Origin: Pseudarthrobacter sp. GA104
GTDB taxonomy: Bacteria > Actinomycetota > Actinomycetes > Actinomycetales > Micrococcaceae
Length of the DNA: 64,000 nucleotides
Reading direction: 5' to 3'
Assembly (NCBI RefSeq): GCF_009741265.1
Contig: NZ_WOWL01000001.1
Span: 3,906,001-3,970,000, forward strand
Shown here: in pieces, positions 52,893 through 61,944 of the stretch
How positions within the stretch are numbered: the first letter of the stretch is position 1
Layout of the letters: every line of letters starts with the position of its first letter
The notes under the pieces: model-generated
Database searches by the model: none
What the model was told of the DNA's origin: nothing
Seen by the model: only the letters and a program-made list of their open reading frames with translations
Position numbers and translations under genes: made by a program

Positions 52893-53441
52893 ATGCAGCT
52901 TCAGGTGGCACGAATCGGCAAACCCCATGGCATCCGCGGGGAAGTAACGGTCCAGGTCCTGACCGATGCCCCTGGGGACCGGTTTGTCCCGGGCGCCGAG
53001 TTCACGGTTGAACCGGCGGCCGTGGGCCCGCTCACCGTGAACAGTGCCCGCTGGAACAAGGACATCCTGCTGCTGGGCTTCGACGGGATCGAAACCCGCA
53101 ATGAAGCGGAAACCCTCCGCGGTGCCAAGCTCTTCATCGAAACCGAGGAGCTGGAGGAGGACGACGACGAGGGCTGGTACGAGCACGAGCTCGTCGGCCT
53201 GGAGGCCCGGGTGGGCTCAACGGTTGTGGGCAAGGTTGCCGCCCTCAACACCGGTACCGCGCAGGACCTGCTGATGGTCACCACTCCGGAAGGCGGCGAG
53301 ATCCTGGTTCCGTTCGTCGAACAGATTGTTCCGGAAGTCAATATCGAGGAGGGCTACATCCTCCTGACGCCGCCGGAGGGTCTTTTCGAGCTGAACGCGG
53401 AGGCCGAAGCAGCCCCTTCGGAGCCGGAAGGCAAAGCGTAG
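52893..53441 (+). CDS. rimM: ribosome maturation factor RimM
   Basis: Assembly factor for the 30S subunit, binding S19. Length 182. Visible: VARIGKPHGIRGEV at the N-terminus and the C-terminal PRC-barrel with ILVPFVEQIVPEVN. GAGGA is 4 nt before the ATG at 52893. The trmD ATG follows the stop directly. Confidence 0.95.
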   Translation: MQLQVARIGKPHGIRGEVTVQVLTDAPGDRFVPGAEFTVEPAAVGPLTVNSARWNKDILLLGFDGIETRNEAETLRGAKLFIETEELEEDDDEGWYEHELVGLEARVGSTVVGKVAALNTGTAQDLLMVTTPEGGEILVPFVEQIVPEVNIEEGYILLTPPEGLFELNAEAEAAPSEPEGKA

Positions 53442-54266
53442 ATGCGGATCGACGTCGTCAGCATCTTCCCGGAGTACCTGGCACCGCTGGAACTGTCGCT
53501 GATCGGCAAAGCCAGGCAGGACGGGATCCTGGACCTGCGTGTCCACGATCTCCGCTCCTTCACCACGGACCGGCACCGGACGGTGGATGACACCCCCTAC
53601 GGCGGTGGCGCCGGCATGGTCATGAAGCCCGAACCGTGGGCGCAGGCCCTGGCCTCGATTGCCGAAGACCGCCCGGAAGGGGCGGCCCGGCCGGTATTGA
53701 TAGTTCCCTCGCCCGCCGGGGAGCGCTTCACCCAGGCGCTGGCCTATGAACTGGCGGAACAGGAGCACCTGGCGTTCGCCTGCGGACGCTACGAGGGCAT
53801 TGACGAACGCGTCATCGAGTGGTCCAGGGAGCATTTCGACGTCCGTCCCGTCAGCCTGGGGGACTACGTCCTGAACGGCGGCGAGGTGGCAGTCCTGGCC
53901 ATGGTGGAGGCCATCGGCCGCCTCCTGCCGGGCGTGGTGGGCAATCCCGAGTCCCTTGTGGAGGAATCCCACTCCGACGGGCTCCTGGAGTATCCCGTCT
54001 ATACGAAACCGTCCGTGTGGCGTGACCGTGAAGTGCCGGCCGTCCTGTTGAGCGGCAACCACGGCAAGATCGCGCAGTGGCGCCGGCACGAACAGTTCCG
54101 CCGGACGGCGGAGCGCCGGCCGGACCTCCTTGAAACGTTCGACGCCGGAAAGCTGCCGCGCGCGGACCGCGCCGAACTGCAGGAGCTGGGGTACGACGTC
54201 GTCGACGGGCGCCTGCGCCGCCGCCCCGGTGCTGAAGGCGCCCAGGCGGACTCATCCAGGTCCTAG
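53442..54266 (+). CDS. trmD: tRNA (guanine(37)-N(1))-methyltransferase
   Basis: Methylates G37 next to the anticodon to prevent frameshifting. Length 274, a SPOUT-fold dimer. Visible: RIDVVSIFPEYLAPL, VDDTPYGGGAGMVM, and the knot SLGDYVLNGGEVAVLAM that binds SAM. ATG directly after the rimM TAG. Confidence 0.97.
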   Translation: MRIDVVSIFPEYLAPLELSLIGKARQDGILDLRVHDLRSFTTDRHRTVDDTPYGGGAGMVMKPEPWAQALASIAEDRPEGAARPVLIVPSPAGERFTQALAYELAEQEHLAFACGRYEGIDERVIEWSREHFDVRPVSLGDYVLNGGEVAVLAMVEAIGRLLPGVVGNPESLVEESHSDGLLEYPVYTKPSVWRDREVPAVLLSGNHGKIAQWRRHEQFRRTAERRPDLLETFDAGKLPRADRAELQELGYDVVDGRLRRRPGAEGAQADSSRS

Positions 54267-54309
54267 GGCGGGCGGCGGGGCAGCCATTTTTCGGCGGCGG
54301 CCCCGGGGA

Positions 54310-54339
54310 TTGGCTGTAGCCTCCGCAATGTGGCAAAAT
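54310..54339 (+). promoter_or_regulatory. rplS promoter
   Basis: TTGGCT (-35, 54310-54315) and CAAAAT (-10, 54334-54339) with 18-bp spacing, 197 nt before the ATG. The long leader (about 190 nt) contains a CCGGCC/GGCCGG pairing near 54400-54435; it could hold a regulatory structure. Confidence 0.55.
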
Positions 54340-54536
54340 TAGTCCTTGTGTCTGCTGGGTCCGCACCTGCCACAGGGGGAGCGCAACCAACAGCCAAGAC
54401 AACCGGCCCCGTCAACCAGTGAAGCGGCCGGACCACTTAACTTTCGGCAGCAATCTCCGGGTACGCCACCAGCGTCCGGGCTTGCCTGCCGTGACCCAAA
54501 GTGAATGACCTGTGGCGTTCACCAGGAGTGCACATT

Positions 54537-54896
54537 ATGCATATTCTCGATTCCGTCGATGCAGCCTCGCTGCGTACCGATGTTCCCGCGTTCCGCGCCG
54601 GTGACACCCTCAAGGTTCACGTGAACATCATCGAAGGCAAGAACACCCGTGTCCAGGTATTCCAGGGCTTCGTCCTGGGCCGCCAGGGCGAAGGCGTCCG
54701 CGAAACCTTCACCGTCCGCAAGGTGTCCTTCGGTGTCGGCGTGGAGCGTACCTTCCCGGTTCACTCCCCGATCATTGAAAAGATCGAGGTCGTTACCAAG
54801 GGTGACGTCCGCCGCGCGAAGCTTTACTACATGCGTGCACTGCGCGGTAAGGCTGCGAAGATCAAGGAAAAGCGCGACTTCAGCACCGCCAAGTAA
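54537..54896 (+). CDS. rplS: 50S ribosomal protein L19
   Basis: Large-subunit protein bL19, 119 residues. Visible: FRAGDTLKVHVNIIEG, FQGFVLGRQGEG and the C-terminal VRRAKLYYMRALRGKAAKIKE split by the usual pattern. AGGAG is 9 nt before the ATG at 54537. It has its own promoter and is followed by two signal peptidase genes. Confidence 0.97.
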   Translation: MHILDSVDAASLRTDVPAFRAGDTLKVHVNIIEGKNTRVQVFQGFVLGRQGEGVRETFTVRKVSFGVGVERTFPVHSPIIEKIEVVTKGDVRRAKLYYMRALRGKAAKIKEKRDFSTAK

Positions 54897-54981
54897 GTCC
54901 CTTCGGACCTACAGAGGCTGGGCCGCAGCCGTATCCGGCCAGCGCCGGAGCCATCCAGCACCAGCGCCCAGGATACGGACC

Positions 54982-55659
54982 ATGGACCAGACAAAACGCC
55001 AGCCCCGAAAAATGGGCTGGCGTTTTGCGTTCCTCGCCGTCTTCCTGGCTGTTGCCGTCAGCGGACTGGTCCGCTCATTGTGGCTCGATATTTATTTCAT
55101 CCCGTCTGCCTCCATGGAGCCCGGGCTGGAAGGCGGGGACCGTATCCTGGTTTCCCGGACCGACTTCCGGGACGAACCGGTCCGGCACGGGGATATCGTC
55201 GTCTTTGACGGCCGGGGTACCTTCGCTCCGCTCAAGAGCGGCAACGGCCCCTTCATGGATGCGGCGGCCGCCATTACCCAATGGGCCGGCCTTACGGGCA
55301 GCGACACAACCTACGTCAAAAGGGTCATCGGCATGCCGGGCGATTCGGTAGCCTGCTGCGACGCCGGCGGCAATGTGACGGTGAACGGCGAGCCCTTGGA
55401 GGAGCCGTACATTTTCAGCGGTGACGCCCCCAGCACCCAGAAGTTCAGCGTCGTGGTCCCGGAGGGGCGCCTCTGGCTGATGGGTGACCACCGCTCGCTG
55501 TCCGCCGATTCCCGAAGCCTGCTCGGTGCCCCCGGCGGCGGCATGGTCCCGCTGGACAGGGTTATCGGCAGGCCGGTCCAGATCATCTGGCCCCTTGATA
55601 GATTTGCTTCAGTACCACGTCCGCCTGCGGCAGGACCAACAACAGAGAACGGACAGTAG
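54982..55659 (+). CDS. lepB: signal peptidase I (first copy)
   Basis: Membrane serine protease that removes signal peptides from exported proteins. Length 225. One N-terminal membrane segment (about 13-31) is followed by the catalytic domain: nucleophile Ser44 in PSASMEPG and general-base Lys113 in YVKRVIGMPGD; MGDHRSLSADSR is also present. AGGA lies 8 nt before the ATG. A terminator-like hairpin covers codons 4-15. An ATG at 55012 inside it is a less likely start. The next gene is a second copy. Confidence 0.93.
   Translation: MDQTKRQPRKMGWRFAFLAVFLAVAVSGLVRSLWLDIYFIPSASMEPGLEGGDRILVSRTDFRDEPVRHGDIVVFDGRGTFAPLKSGNGPFMDAAAAITQWAGLTGSDTTYVKRVIGMPGDSVACCDAGGNVTVNGEPLEEPYIFSGDAPSTQKFSVVVPEGRLWLMGDHRSLSADSRSLLGAPGGGMVPLDRVIGRPVQIIWPLDRFASVPRPPAAGPTTENGQ
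54993..55026 (+). terminator. terminator-like hairpin inside the start of lepB
   Basis: A perfect 13-bp stem (54993-55005 with 55014-55026) and 8-nt loop ends in TTTT. It has the form of an intrinsic terminator for rplS but lies within the lepB coding region, so it probably attenuates read-through from rplS into lepB. Confidence 0.7.
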
Positions 55660-56487
55660 ATGCCCGAGAACCACGCGCGGATTCCTGAACCACGTCAGGA
55701 CGGGGCTTCGGGCACACCCGCCGATGCGGTTCCGGTGACGGCCGCCCGGGATCCCGAGGCGCCTGCCCCCGTCGCCGCCGACAGCCGCTCTGCCGCTAAG
55801 GCAGCCGGGAAATCCGCTGGCAGCCCGGTCCTCGCCTGGCTGAAGGAAATCGCCACTGTGGTGGTGATCGCCGTCGTGCTGTCCTTCCTCATCAAGACGT
55901 TCCTGTTCCGGGCGTTCTTTATCCCGTCCGAGTCCATGGTCAATACGCTGGACGTCGACGACCGGATTTTCGTCAACCTCCTGGTGCCTGAACCGTTCTC
56001 GCTTAGCCGCGGCGACGTGGTGGTTTTCCGGGACACCAAGGGCTGGCTGCCTGCCGCGCCGGAAAAGGAGCAGGGGCCCTTCACCTGGATCCAGGACGGC
56101 CTGACATTCGTCGGCCTGCTGCCGGACAACTCTGAACAGCACCTGGTCAAAAGGGTCATCGGACTGCCGGGGGACCATGTGGTCTGCTGCGATGCCGGCG
56201 GTAAACTGACCATTAACGGGACGGCAATCAACGAAAGCTACGTCAACCCCGCCGAGGTTCCGCAGATCCGCACCTTCGATGTAGTTGTCCCTGAAGGGAA
56301 GGTGTGGGTGATGGGCGACAACCGGAACCACTCCGCCGACTCCCGTGCCCACATGGATTCCGACGGCGGGTTCATCGACCTTGACGACCTCGAAGGCAAG
56401 GCGGCGGTCATTGCCTGGCCGCTGAACCGCATCACCACCCTTGGCAATTACCCGGACGTGTTCCGGAACGTGCCGGCGGCGCCCTGA
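55660..56487 (+). CDS. lepB: signal peptidase I (second copy)
   Basis: Second type I signal peptidase, 275 residues. A 55-residue cytoplasmic Ala/Pro-rich extension precedes the membrane segment (about 64-80); nucleophile Ser92 in PSESM, Lys near 164 in LVKRVIGLPGD, and MGDNRNHSADSR. ATG directly after the stop of the first copy. The two differ in the N-terminus and in the CCDAGGxxTING region being shared, so this is an old tandem duplication. Confidence 0.93.
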   Translation: MPENHARIPEPRQDGASGTPADAVPVTAARDPEAPAPVAADSRSAAKAAGKSAGSPVLAWLKEIATVVVIAVVLSFLIKTFLFRAFFIPSESMVNTLDVDDRIFVNLLVPEPFSLSRGDVVVFRDTKGWLPAAPEKEQGPFTWIQDGLTFVGLLPDNSEQHLVKRVIGLPGDHVVCCDAGGKLTINGTAINESYVNPAEVPQIRTFDVVVPEGKVWVMGDNRNHSADSRAHMDSDGGFIDLDDLEGKAAVIAWPLNRITTLGNYPDVFRNVPAAP

Positions 56488-56489
56488 CC

Positions 56490-57290
56490 ATGTCCACGGC
56501 AATCAAGCCCGGGACGGGTCCCGCCAGGCCGCCCGCGCGCGCAAAGGCCCCTACGTTGAGGCACGAGCGGACCTTCAAGGCACAGGGGATACGGTACCTC
56601 GCAGGGGTGGACGAGGTGGGGCGGGGCGCGCTTGCCGGCCCGGTCAGCGTGGGCATTGCCGTGGTGGACCTGGAACGCCAGAAGCCGCTGGCCGGCGTGC
56701 GGGACAGCAAGCTCCTGAGCCCCGCCGAACGGGAGCGGCTCGAACCGCTGGTGCGCCGTTGGAGCGTGGCTTCGGCAGTGGGCCATGCCTCCGCCCAGGA
56801 AATCGACTCCATCGGCATCATTGCCGCCCTGCGCCTCGCCGGAACACGGGCCTGGCGGGAGGTTCTCGAGGCAGGCATCCGTCCGGAGGCGGTGCTCCTG
56901 GACGGCAGCCACAACTGGCTTTCCCCCGCTGAGCAGCTGTCATTGTTCGACGAACCCGTTGTCGAGGCCAGCTGTGACGCCCCCGTGCATACCAAGATCA
57001 AAGCTGACATGCAGTGCTTGAGCGTCGCGGCGGCAAGCGTCATCGCCAAAGTTGAACGGGACCGGATGATGCGGGAACTGCACGTCGAGTTCCCCGATTT
57101 TGGCTGGGACATCAACAAGGGCTACGCCACGGCCCTGCACCGCGACGTCCTCCGCGCTGCCGGGCCGACGCCCTACCACCGGGTCAGCTGGCGCCTGCTC
57201 GGCGGGGACCTGCTCGACGGCGGGCTGCCGGACGGGCAGGATCCGGACGGTGAAGATCCGGATGGCGAGGATCCCGCCGTCGACGCCTGA
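56490..57290 (+). CDS. rnhB: ribonuclease HII
   Basis: Removes ribonucleotides and RNA primers from DNA. Length 266. Catalytic Asp41 and Glu42 in GVDEVGRGALAGPV, Asp near 137 in LLDGSHNW and KADMQCLSVAAASVIAKVERD. The last 25 residues are an acidic repeat (DPDGED units), not part of the catalytic fold. ATG is 2 nt after the lepB stop. Confidence 0.96.
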   Translation: MSTAIKPGTGPARPPARAKAPTLRHERTFKAQGIRYLAGVDEVGRGALAGPVSVGIAVVDLERQKPLAGVRDSKLLSPAERERLEPLVRRWSVASAVGHASAQEIDSIGIIAALRLAGTRAWREVLEAGIRPEAVLLDGSHNWLSPAEQLSLFDEPVVEASCDAPVHTKIKADMQCLSVAAASVIAKVERDRMMRELHVEFPDFGWDINKGYATALHRDVLRAAGPTPYHRVSWRLLGGDLLDGGLPDGQDPDGEDPDGEDPAVDA

Positions 57291-57340
57291 GTGCTCCGGC
57301 GCGGGCAGCGGCGGCCCCGCCGATGGTGCAAGATGGAAGC

Positions 57341-57667
57341 ATGAGTGCTGAGGATCTTGAAAACTACGAAACCGACATGGAGCTCCAGCTCTACCGTGAA
57401 TACCGGGACGTGGTCGGATTGTTCAGCTATGTTGTCGAAACCGAACGCCGCTTCTACCTGGCCAACCATGTCGACCTGCAGGCGCGCAGCGCCGACGGCG
57501 AAGTCTACTTCGACCTCACCCTGCAGGACGCGTGGGTGTGGGACGTCTACCGCTCGGCCAGGTTCGTCAAGAGCGTCAGGGTCCTCACGTTCAAGGACGT
57601 CAACGTCGAAGAGCTGCCCCGCAACGAGGAACTTTCCCTTCCCAAGGACGTCGACCTGGGCAACTAG
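57341..57667 (+). CDS. DUF2469 family protein
   Basis: A 108-residue protein of an actinobacteria-specific family with no assigned function, always next to rnhB (Rv2901c position). The sequence SAEDLENYETDMELQLYREY is nearly invariant in the family. Start ATG at 57341: CAAGAT (57329-57334) ends 6 nt upstream and GGAAG is too close to act as a ribosome site, so a leaderless mRNA is likely. Confidence 0.93.
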   Translation: MSAEDLENYETDMELQLYREYRDVVGLFSYVVETERRFYLANHVDLQARSADGEVYFDLTLQDAWVWDVYRSARFVKSVRVLTFKDVNVEELPRNEELSLPKDVDLGN

Positions 57668-57804
57668 GTCCGTTCCGCCGGACGGACCCTCCCGTAAAGC
57701 GGACTCCTCCTGCACAGGGGCACCTGACCGCATTTAATCCACATAGGCGGTCATCGTCCTGTCCTCCGTGCTCCAGACACCACAGGCTGGTTGCGGAGGT
57801 AGAA
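57668..57804 (+). other. 137-bp gap between DUF2469 and yraN
   Basis: A small hairpin (GGTCCGT/ACGGACC, 57667-57688) could weakly terminate the DUF2469 transcript. No promoter is obvious; a strong GGAGG lies 5 nt before the yraN ATG. Confidence 0.4.
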
Positions 57805-58161
57805 ATGAAATCGAAAGACCTGTTGGGCCGGCACGGCGAGGACCTCGCCGCCGGCTATCTTGAAACCCTGGGCATGCTGGTGGTTGAGCGTAACTGGCGC
57901 TGCACCGAAGGCGAAATAGACATAGTTGCCCTCGACGGCGACGCCCTGGTCATCGCCGAAGTAAAGACCCGCCGCACCCTGGACTACGGCCATCCCTTCG
58001 AAGCCGTGGGCCCGGAAAAACTTGCGCGGCTCCACCGGCTTGGGGCTGCGTGGTGCAGGGACCGGGAGCTGCGGATGCCGCTCCGGCGTGTTGACGTCAT
58101 CGCGGTGATAGACGACGGCGGCGGGACACCCCTGGTGGAACACCTCAAGGGGGTGGGATAA
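57805..58161 (+). CDS. yraN: UPF0102 family protein YraN
   Basis: A 118-residue endonuclease-like fold protein of unknown role. The PD-(D/E)XK-like core is EGEIDIVALDGDALVIAEVKTR, and the start LLGRHGEDLAAGYLE is typical. Next to comM and dprA as in many bacteria. The ATG at 57805 is set by GGAGG at 57795-57799. The comM GTG follows the TAA directly. Confidence 0.93.
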   Translation: MKSKDLLGRHGEDLAAGYLETLGMLVVERNWRCTEGEIDIVALDGDALVIAEVKTRRTLDYGHPFEAVGPEKLARLHRLGAAWCRDRELRMPLRRVDVIAVIDDGGGTPLVEHLKGVG

Positions 58162-59732
58162 GTGCCACTGGGCCGCACCTACTCCATTGCCCTGGTGGGG
58201 CTGAACGGATACATGGTGGAGGTTGAGGCCGACATCGGCCAGACCCTCCCGGCGTTCGTCCTCCTCGGCCTCCCCGACGCTTCCCTCAACGAGGCGAAGG
58301 AGCGCATCCGGTCCGCCGCGAAGAACTCCGGGATTCCCCTGAGCCGGAGGAAAATCACCGCCAACCTTATCCCCGCCTCGTTGCCCAAACGCGGTTCGGG
58401 ATTCGACCTTGCCGTCACCATGGCAGTGCTCCGCGCCGCCAATGACATCAAACCCACGGGGCGGACCGTGTTCATCGCGGAGCTTGGGCTCGACGGCAGG
58501 CTGCGCCCGGTCAGGGGCATCCTGCCGGCCGTGATGGCCTCGGTGCAGGCCGGGTATCCGGACATCGTCGTGGCACAGGCGAACTTCGCGGAGGCGGCCC
58601 TGGTCCCCGATGCCAAGGTGCGGGGGTACAGCACGCTGGCCAGGCTGGCACTGGACTTCGGCGCAGACCCCCAGGAGCTCGCGCTGGATTTCGAACCCGA
58701 GGACGCGGACAGTGCCGACGAGGCAGCCGGCGAATCGGGGGTGTACCCCGATATGGCCGATGTCTCGGGCCAAGGCGATGCACGGCGTGCGCTGGAGGTG
58801 GCGGCCGCCGGGGCGCACCATCTCCTCCTGACGGGTCCGCCGGGCGCCGGGAAAACCATGCTGGCGGAACGCCTGCCCGGGCTCCTGCCCGATCTTGGCG
58901 ACCATGAGTCCATGGAGGTTACAGCCATCCATTCGCTGTGCGGGCTGCCTTCCTCCTCAGTCCAGCTGCTCCGGAGGCCGCCGTTCGAAAGCCCGCACCA
59001 CTCGGCAACCGCGGCTGCCATCATCGGCGGCGGCTCCGGGCTTCCCCGGCCGGCGGCGGCTCCGGGCTTCCCCGGCCGGGGGCGGCCTCCCGGGCACATC
59101 GGGGCGTCCTGTTCCTTGACGAGGCCCCGGAGTACGAGCGCCGGGTGCTGGACGCGCTGCGCCAACCGCTGGAAAGCGGCGAGCTGGTGATCCACCGGTC
59201 AGCCGGAACCGCCGCCTATCCCGCCCGCTTCCAGCTCGTCCTCGCGGCAAATCCCTGCCCCTGCGGCAAAGCTTCCGGAAAGGGACTCGAGTGCACCTGC
59301 ACACCCATGATGCGTCGGCGGTATCTCGCCAGGATGTCCGGGCCGCTCCTGGACCGCGTGGACATCCAGCTGCAGGTGGAACGGGTCTCCCTGGCCGACT
59401 TCGGACAAGCCGGAGCGGAGGAAGATACCGCCACCGTGGCGTGCCGGGTGCGCGGCGCGCGGGGGCGGCAGCTCGAGCGGCTGGCACGCTATGGGCTGGA
59501 GACCAATGCACAGGTCCCGGGCCGCATCCTGCGGGGTGAGCTTAGGTTGCCGGCGGCCGTGACCCGCATCCTGGACCATTCGCTGGAACGGGGCGTGCTC
59601 ACGGCCCGCGGCTACGACCGGGTGCTCCGGCTGGCCTGGACCCTGGCAGACCTCGGGCACCGGGAACAGCCGGACACCAACGACATCGGGCAGGCCCTGG
59701 GCCTTCGGCAGGCAGCGGCGGCCGCGGCATGA
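58162..59732 (+). pseudogene. comM: ComM/YifB Mg-chelatase-like ATPase, frameshifted by a tandem duplication
   Basis: AAA+ helicase-like protein that in competent bacteria extends heteroduplexes during natural transformation. The N-terminal frame (GTG at 58162) has the ChlI-like domain and Walker A TGPPGAGKTM near 225-234, and runs to about residue 290; the C-terminal frame carries GVLFLDEAPEY (Walker B), ANPCPCG and the arginine-finger region. A perfect 26-bp direct duplication (59025-59050 and 59051-59076) shifts the frame, so the first frame ends at 59190. Removing one copy restores 514 codons. No other damage is seen. The stop overlaps dprA. Confidence 0.9.
59025..59076 (+). repeat. 26-bp perfect tandem duplication in comM
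   Basis: Two identical GC-rich copies (59025-59050, 59051-59076) stand head to tail. The family motif GGGSGLPRPGA is encoded once if a single copy is kept. 26 is not a multiple of three, so the duplication breaks the reading frame. Confidence 0.97.
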
Positions 59733-60928
59733 CTCAAGTAGCCAGGGACATCGAACGGCGTTCCCGTGCCGCCCTCTCGCGATTGATGGAGCCGCAGGAC
59801 GCGGCAGGTCTGGCCCTTGTGCAGGTTGCCGGGGCGGTGGACGCACTGCGGATCGCTACCGGCGAGGTGGCGGCAGGGCCGGATATGGAGCGGGAGATTA
59901 CCGCACTCCTCACGGACGGCGGTTCGGCCGCGGTCTGGGCCGGGATGGCCAACGCCCTCAAACGCTGGAAGCCCCGCGTCCCCGATCTCGCTCCCGAACG
60001 CGACCTTGAAACCATGGCACGGCTCGGCGGGCGCCTGATCATTCCGTCGGACGGGTTATGGCCTGCCCAGCTGGCAGACCTCGGAATCCAGGAGCCTATC
60101 TGCCTCTGGTGGCGGGGCCAGGAACAGAGGCTTCCCGATGCGGCCACAGCCGTTGCCATTGTGGGGTCCAGGGACAGCACGAGCTATGGAGCATCGGTCA
60201 CGGGCGATATGGCCTACTCCCTGGCCCAGCGCGGATTCACCGTGGTGTCCGGCGGCGCCTACGGCATAGACGCGCATGCCCACCGGGCAGCCCTTGCCGG
60301 TGCGTCGGATTCCCTGCCGACCATTGCGGTGATGGCCGGGGGAGTGGACCGTTTCTACCCCTCGGGAAACGAGGACCTCCTGCGGGCCGTGTGCAACCAG
60401 GGCGCAGTCCTCGCCGAGGTTCCCCCAGGGTCCGCCCCCACCCGCTACAGGTTCCTCCAGCGCAACCGCATTATTGCCGCGCTGTCAGCCGTTACCGTCG
60501 TTGTCGAGGCAAGGTGGCGGTCCGGGGCGCTGAACACCGCCCACCACGCCGAGACCCTCGGCCGTGCTGTCGGTGCTGTTCCCGGATCCGTGCACAGCGC
60601 CAACTCGGCCGGCTGCCACCGTCTTCTTCGGGATGGCGGGGCCGTTTGCGTGACGGACGCCGCCGAGGTTGCCGAACTGGCTGGACCCAGCGGTTCTGCC
60701 CTTCCTGACGCGCGCCAAGGCCAGGCCGCCGTTCAGGACGGACTGACCCTGGAGGATCTGATTCTTCTGGACGCCCTGCCGCTGCGCTCCACCACGTCCG
60801 TCGAAAAGCTCTCCACGGTCGCGGGCCTGGGCCAGGAATCCGTCCGGGCCGGCTTGGGCCGGTTGGGTTTACTGGGCTTGGCCGTCTCGGAGCGGGGCGG
60901 CTGGAAACGCGGAAAGGCAACCAGCTGA
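59729..60928 (+). CDS. dprA: DNA-processing protein DprA
   Basis: Binds incoming single-stranded DNA and loads RecA during transformation. Length 399. The Rossmann-like core has AIVGSRDSTSYG, VVSGGAYGIDAHAH, MAGGVDRFYP and RFLQRNRIIAALS; a C-terminal winged helix follows (DALPLRSTTSVEKL). ATG overlaps the comM stop (ATGA). Together with comM and yraN it is the usual DNA-uptake processing cluster, and dprA itself is intact. Confidence 0.94.
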   Translation: MTQVARDIERRSRAALSRLMEPQDAAGLALVQVAGAVDALRIATGEVAAGPDMEREITALLTDGGSAAVWAGMANALKRWKPRVPDLAPERDLETMARLGGRLIIPSDGLWPAQLADLGIQEPICLWWRGQEQRLPDAATAVAIVGSRDSTSYGASVTGDMAYSLAQRGFTVVSGGAYGIDAHAHRAALAGASDSLPTIAVMAGGVDRFYPSGNEDLLRAVCNQGAVLAEVPPGSAPTRYRFLQRNRIIAALSAVTVVVEARWRSGALNTAHHAETLGRAVGAVPGSVHSANSAGCHRLLRDGGAVCVTDAAEVAELAGPSGSALPDARQGQAAVQDGLTLEDLILLDALPLRSTTSVEKLSTVAGLGQESVRAGLGRLGLLGLAVSERGGWKRGKATS

Positions 60929-61017
60929 TGCGCCTGATCCGCCGTTGTGGGCGTACGGGCGGGGCAGGAGGTGCGTGTCAGCGCTCCTTTCGGCGCTGGA
61001 ACTGAGACAGTAGGGGG

Positions 61018-61944
61018 GTGGAAAATGAGGAACTGCCCGCGGAGCTTCGCGCGGCGCTTGAGGCCTTCGCGCGGTACCTGTCCGCCGAGCGCGCCGTTTC
61101 TCCACACACGCTCCGAGGGTACCTGGGCGACGTCCGGAGCCTCCTGTCCCACGCCGCGGCGGAAGGGGCCCTCCGCCTTGGGGACCTGGATCTTGGAACG
61201 CTCCGTCGCTGGCTCGGGGACCAGAGCCAGGCCGGAGCAGCACGGGCAACCCTCGCCCGTCGGTCCGCCTCCGTAAGGGTCTTCACGGCCTGGGCGCTGG
61301 CGGAGGAGCTCATCGTTGCGGATCCCGCCCTGCGTCTCAAGGCTCCCAAGCGGGAACAAGCTTTGCCCGGCGTCCTGCAGGCCGCACAGGTGACCCGGCT
61401 GCTGGCCACCCTGGACGATGCGGCGGCCGAGGGCGCGCCGCTTTCCCTGCGGAACCGTGCCATCGTGGAACTGCTCTACGCCACCGGTGTCCGTGTGGGC
61501 GAACTGGCAGGGCTCGACATCGATGATTTGGACCCCGACCGCCGCACCCTGCGCGTCATCGGCAAGGGCAACAAGGAACGCACGGTGCCCTACGGTGTTC
61601 CCGCTGCCCTGGCCGTGGACGACTGGCTGCGGCGGGGCAGGCCCCTGCTCGCCAAGGGCAGCAGCGGGCCGGCGCTCTTCCTGGGCGCCCGCGGCGGCCG
61701 GGTGGACCAGCGCCAGGTCCGCGCCATGGTCCACGACCTCTTCGCAGGGCTTGGCGATACCTCGGCCTCGGGGCCGCATGCCCTGCGGCATTCGGCGGCC
61801 ACGCATCTGCTGGACGGAGGGGCCGATCTCCGCGCCGTACAGGAAATCCTTGGCCACAGCAGCCTGGCCACCACCCAGATCTACACCCATGTCTCGGTGG
61901 ACCGGCTCCGGCAGAGCTACCAGCAGGCCCACCCGAGGGCGTGA
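61018..61944 (+). CDS. xerC: tyrosine recombinase XerC
   Basis: Site-specific recombinase that resolves chromosome dimers at dif. Length 308. N-terminal SAM-like DNA-binding domain (to about 110), then catalytic domain with Arg159, Lys183, His254, Arg257, His280 and Tyr289 all present. Start GTG at 61018 with GGGGG just upstream; ATG at 61024 is possible. Housekeeping placement after dprA as in mycobacteria, so not a phage or integron integrase. Confidence 0.93.
   Translation: MENEELPAELRAALEAFARYLSAERAVSPHTLRGYLGDVRSLLSHAAAEGALRLGDLDLGTLRRWLGDQSQAGAARATLARRSASVRVFTAWALAEELIVADPALRLKAPKREQALPGVLQAAQVTRLLATLDDAAAEGAPLSLRNRAIVELLYATGVRVGELAGLDIDDLDPDRRTLRVIGKGNKERTVPYGVPAALAVDDWLRRGRPLLAKGSSGPALFLGARGGRVDQRQVRAMVHDLFAGLGDTSASGPHALRHSAATHLLDGGADLRAVQEILGHSSLATTQIYTHVSVDRLRQSYQQAHPRA

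Noticed and set aside
61018..61944. Tyrosine recombinase as phage or island integrase
   Set aside because: Its place after dprA is the housekeeping xerC position, and no phage genes or att repeats are nearby.
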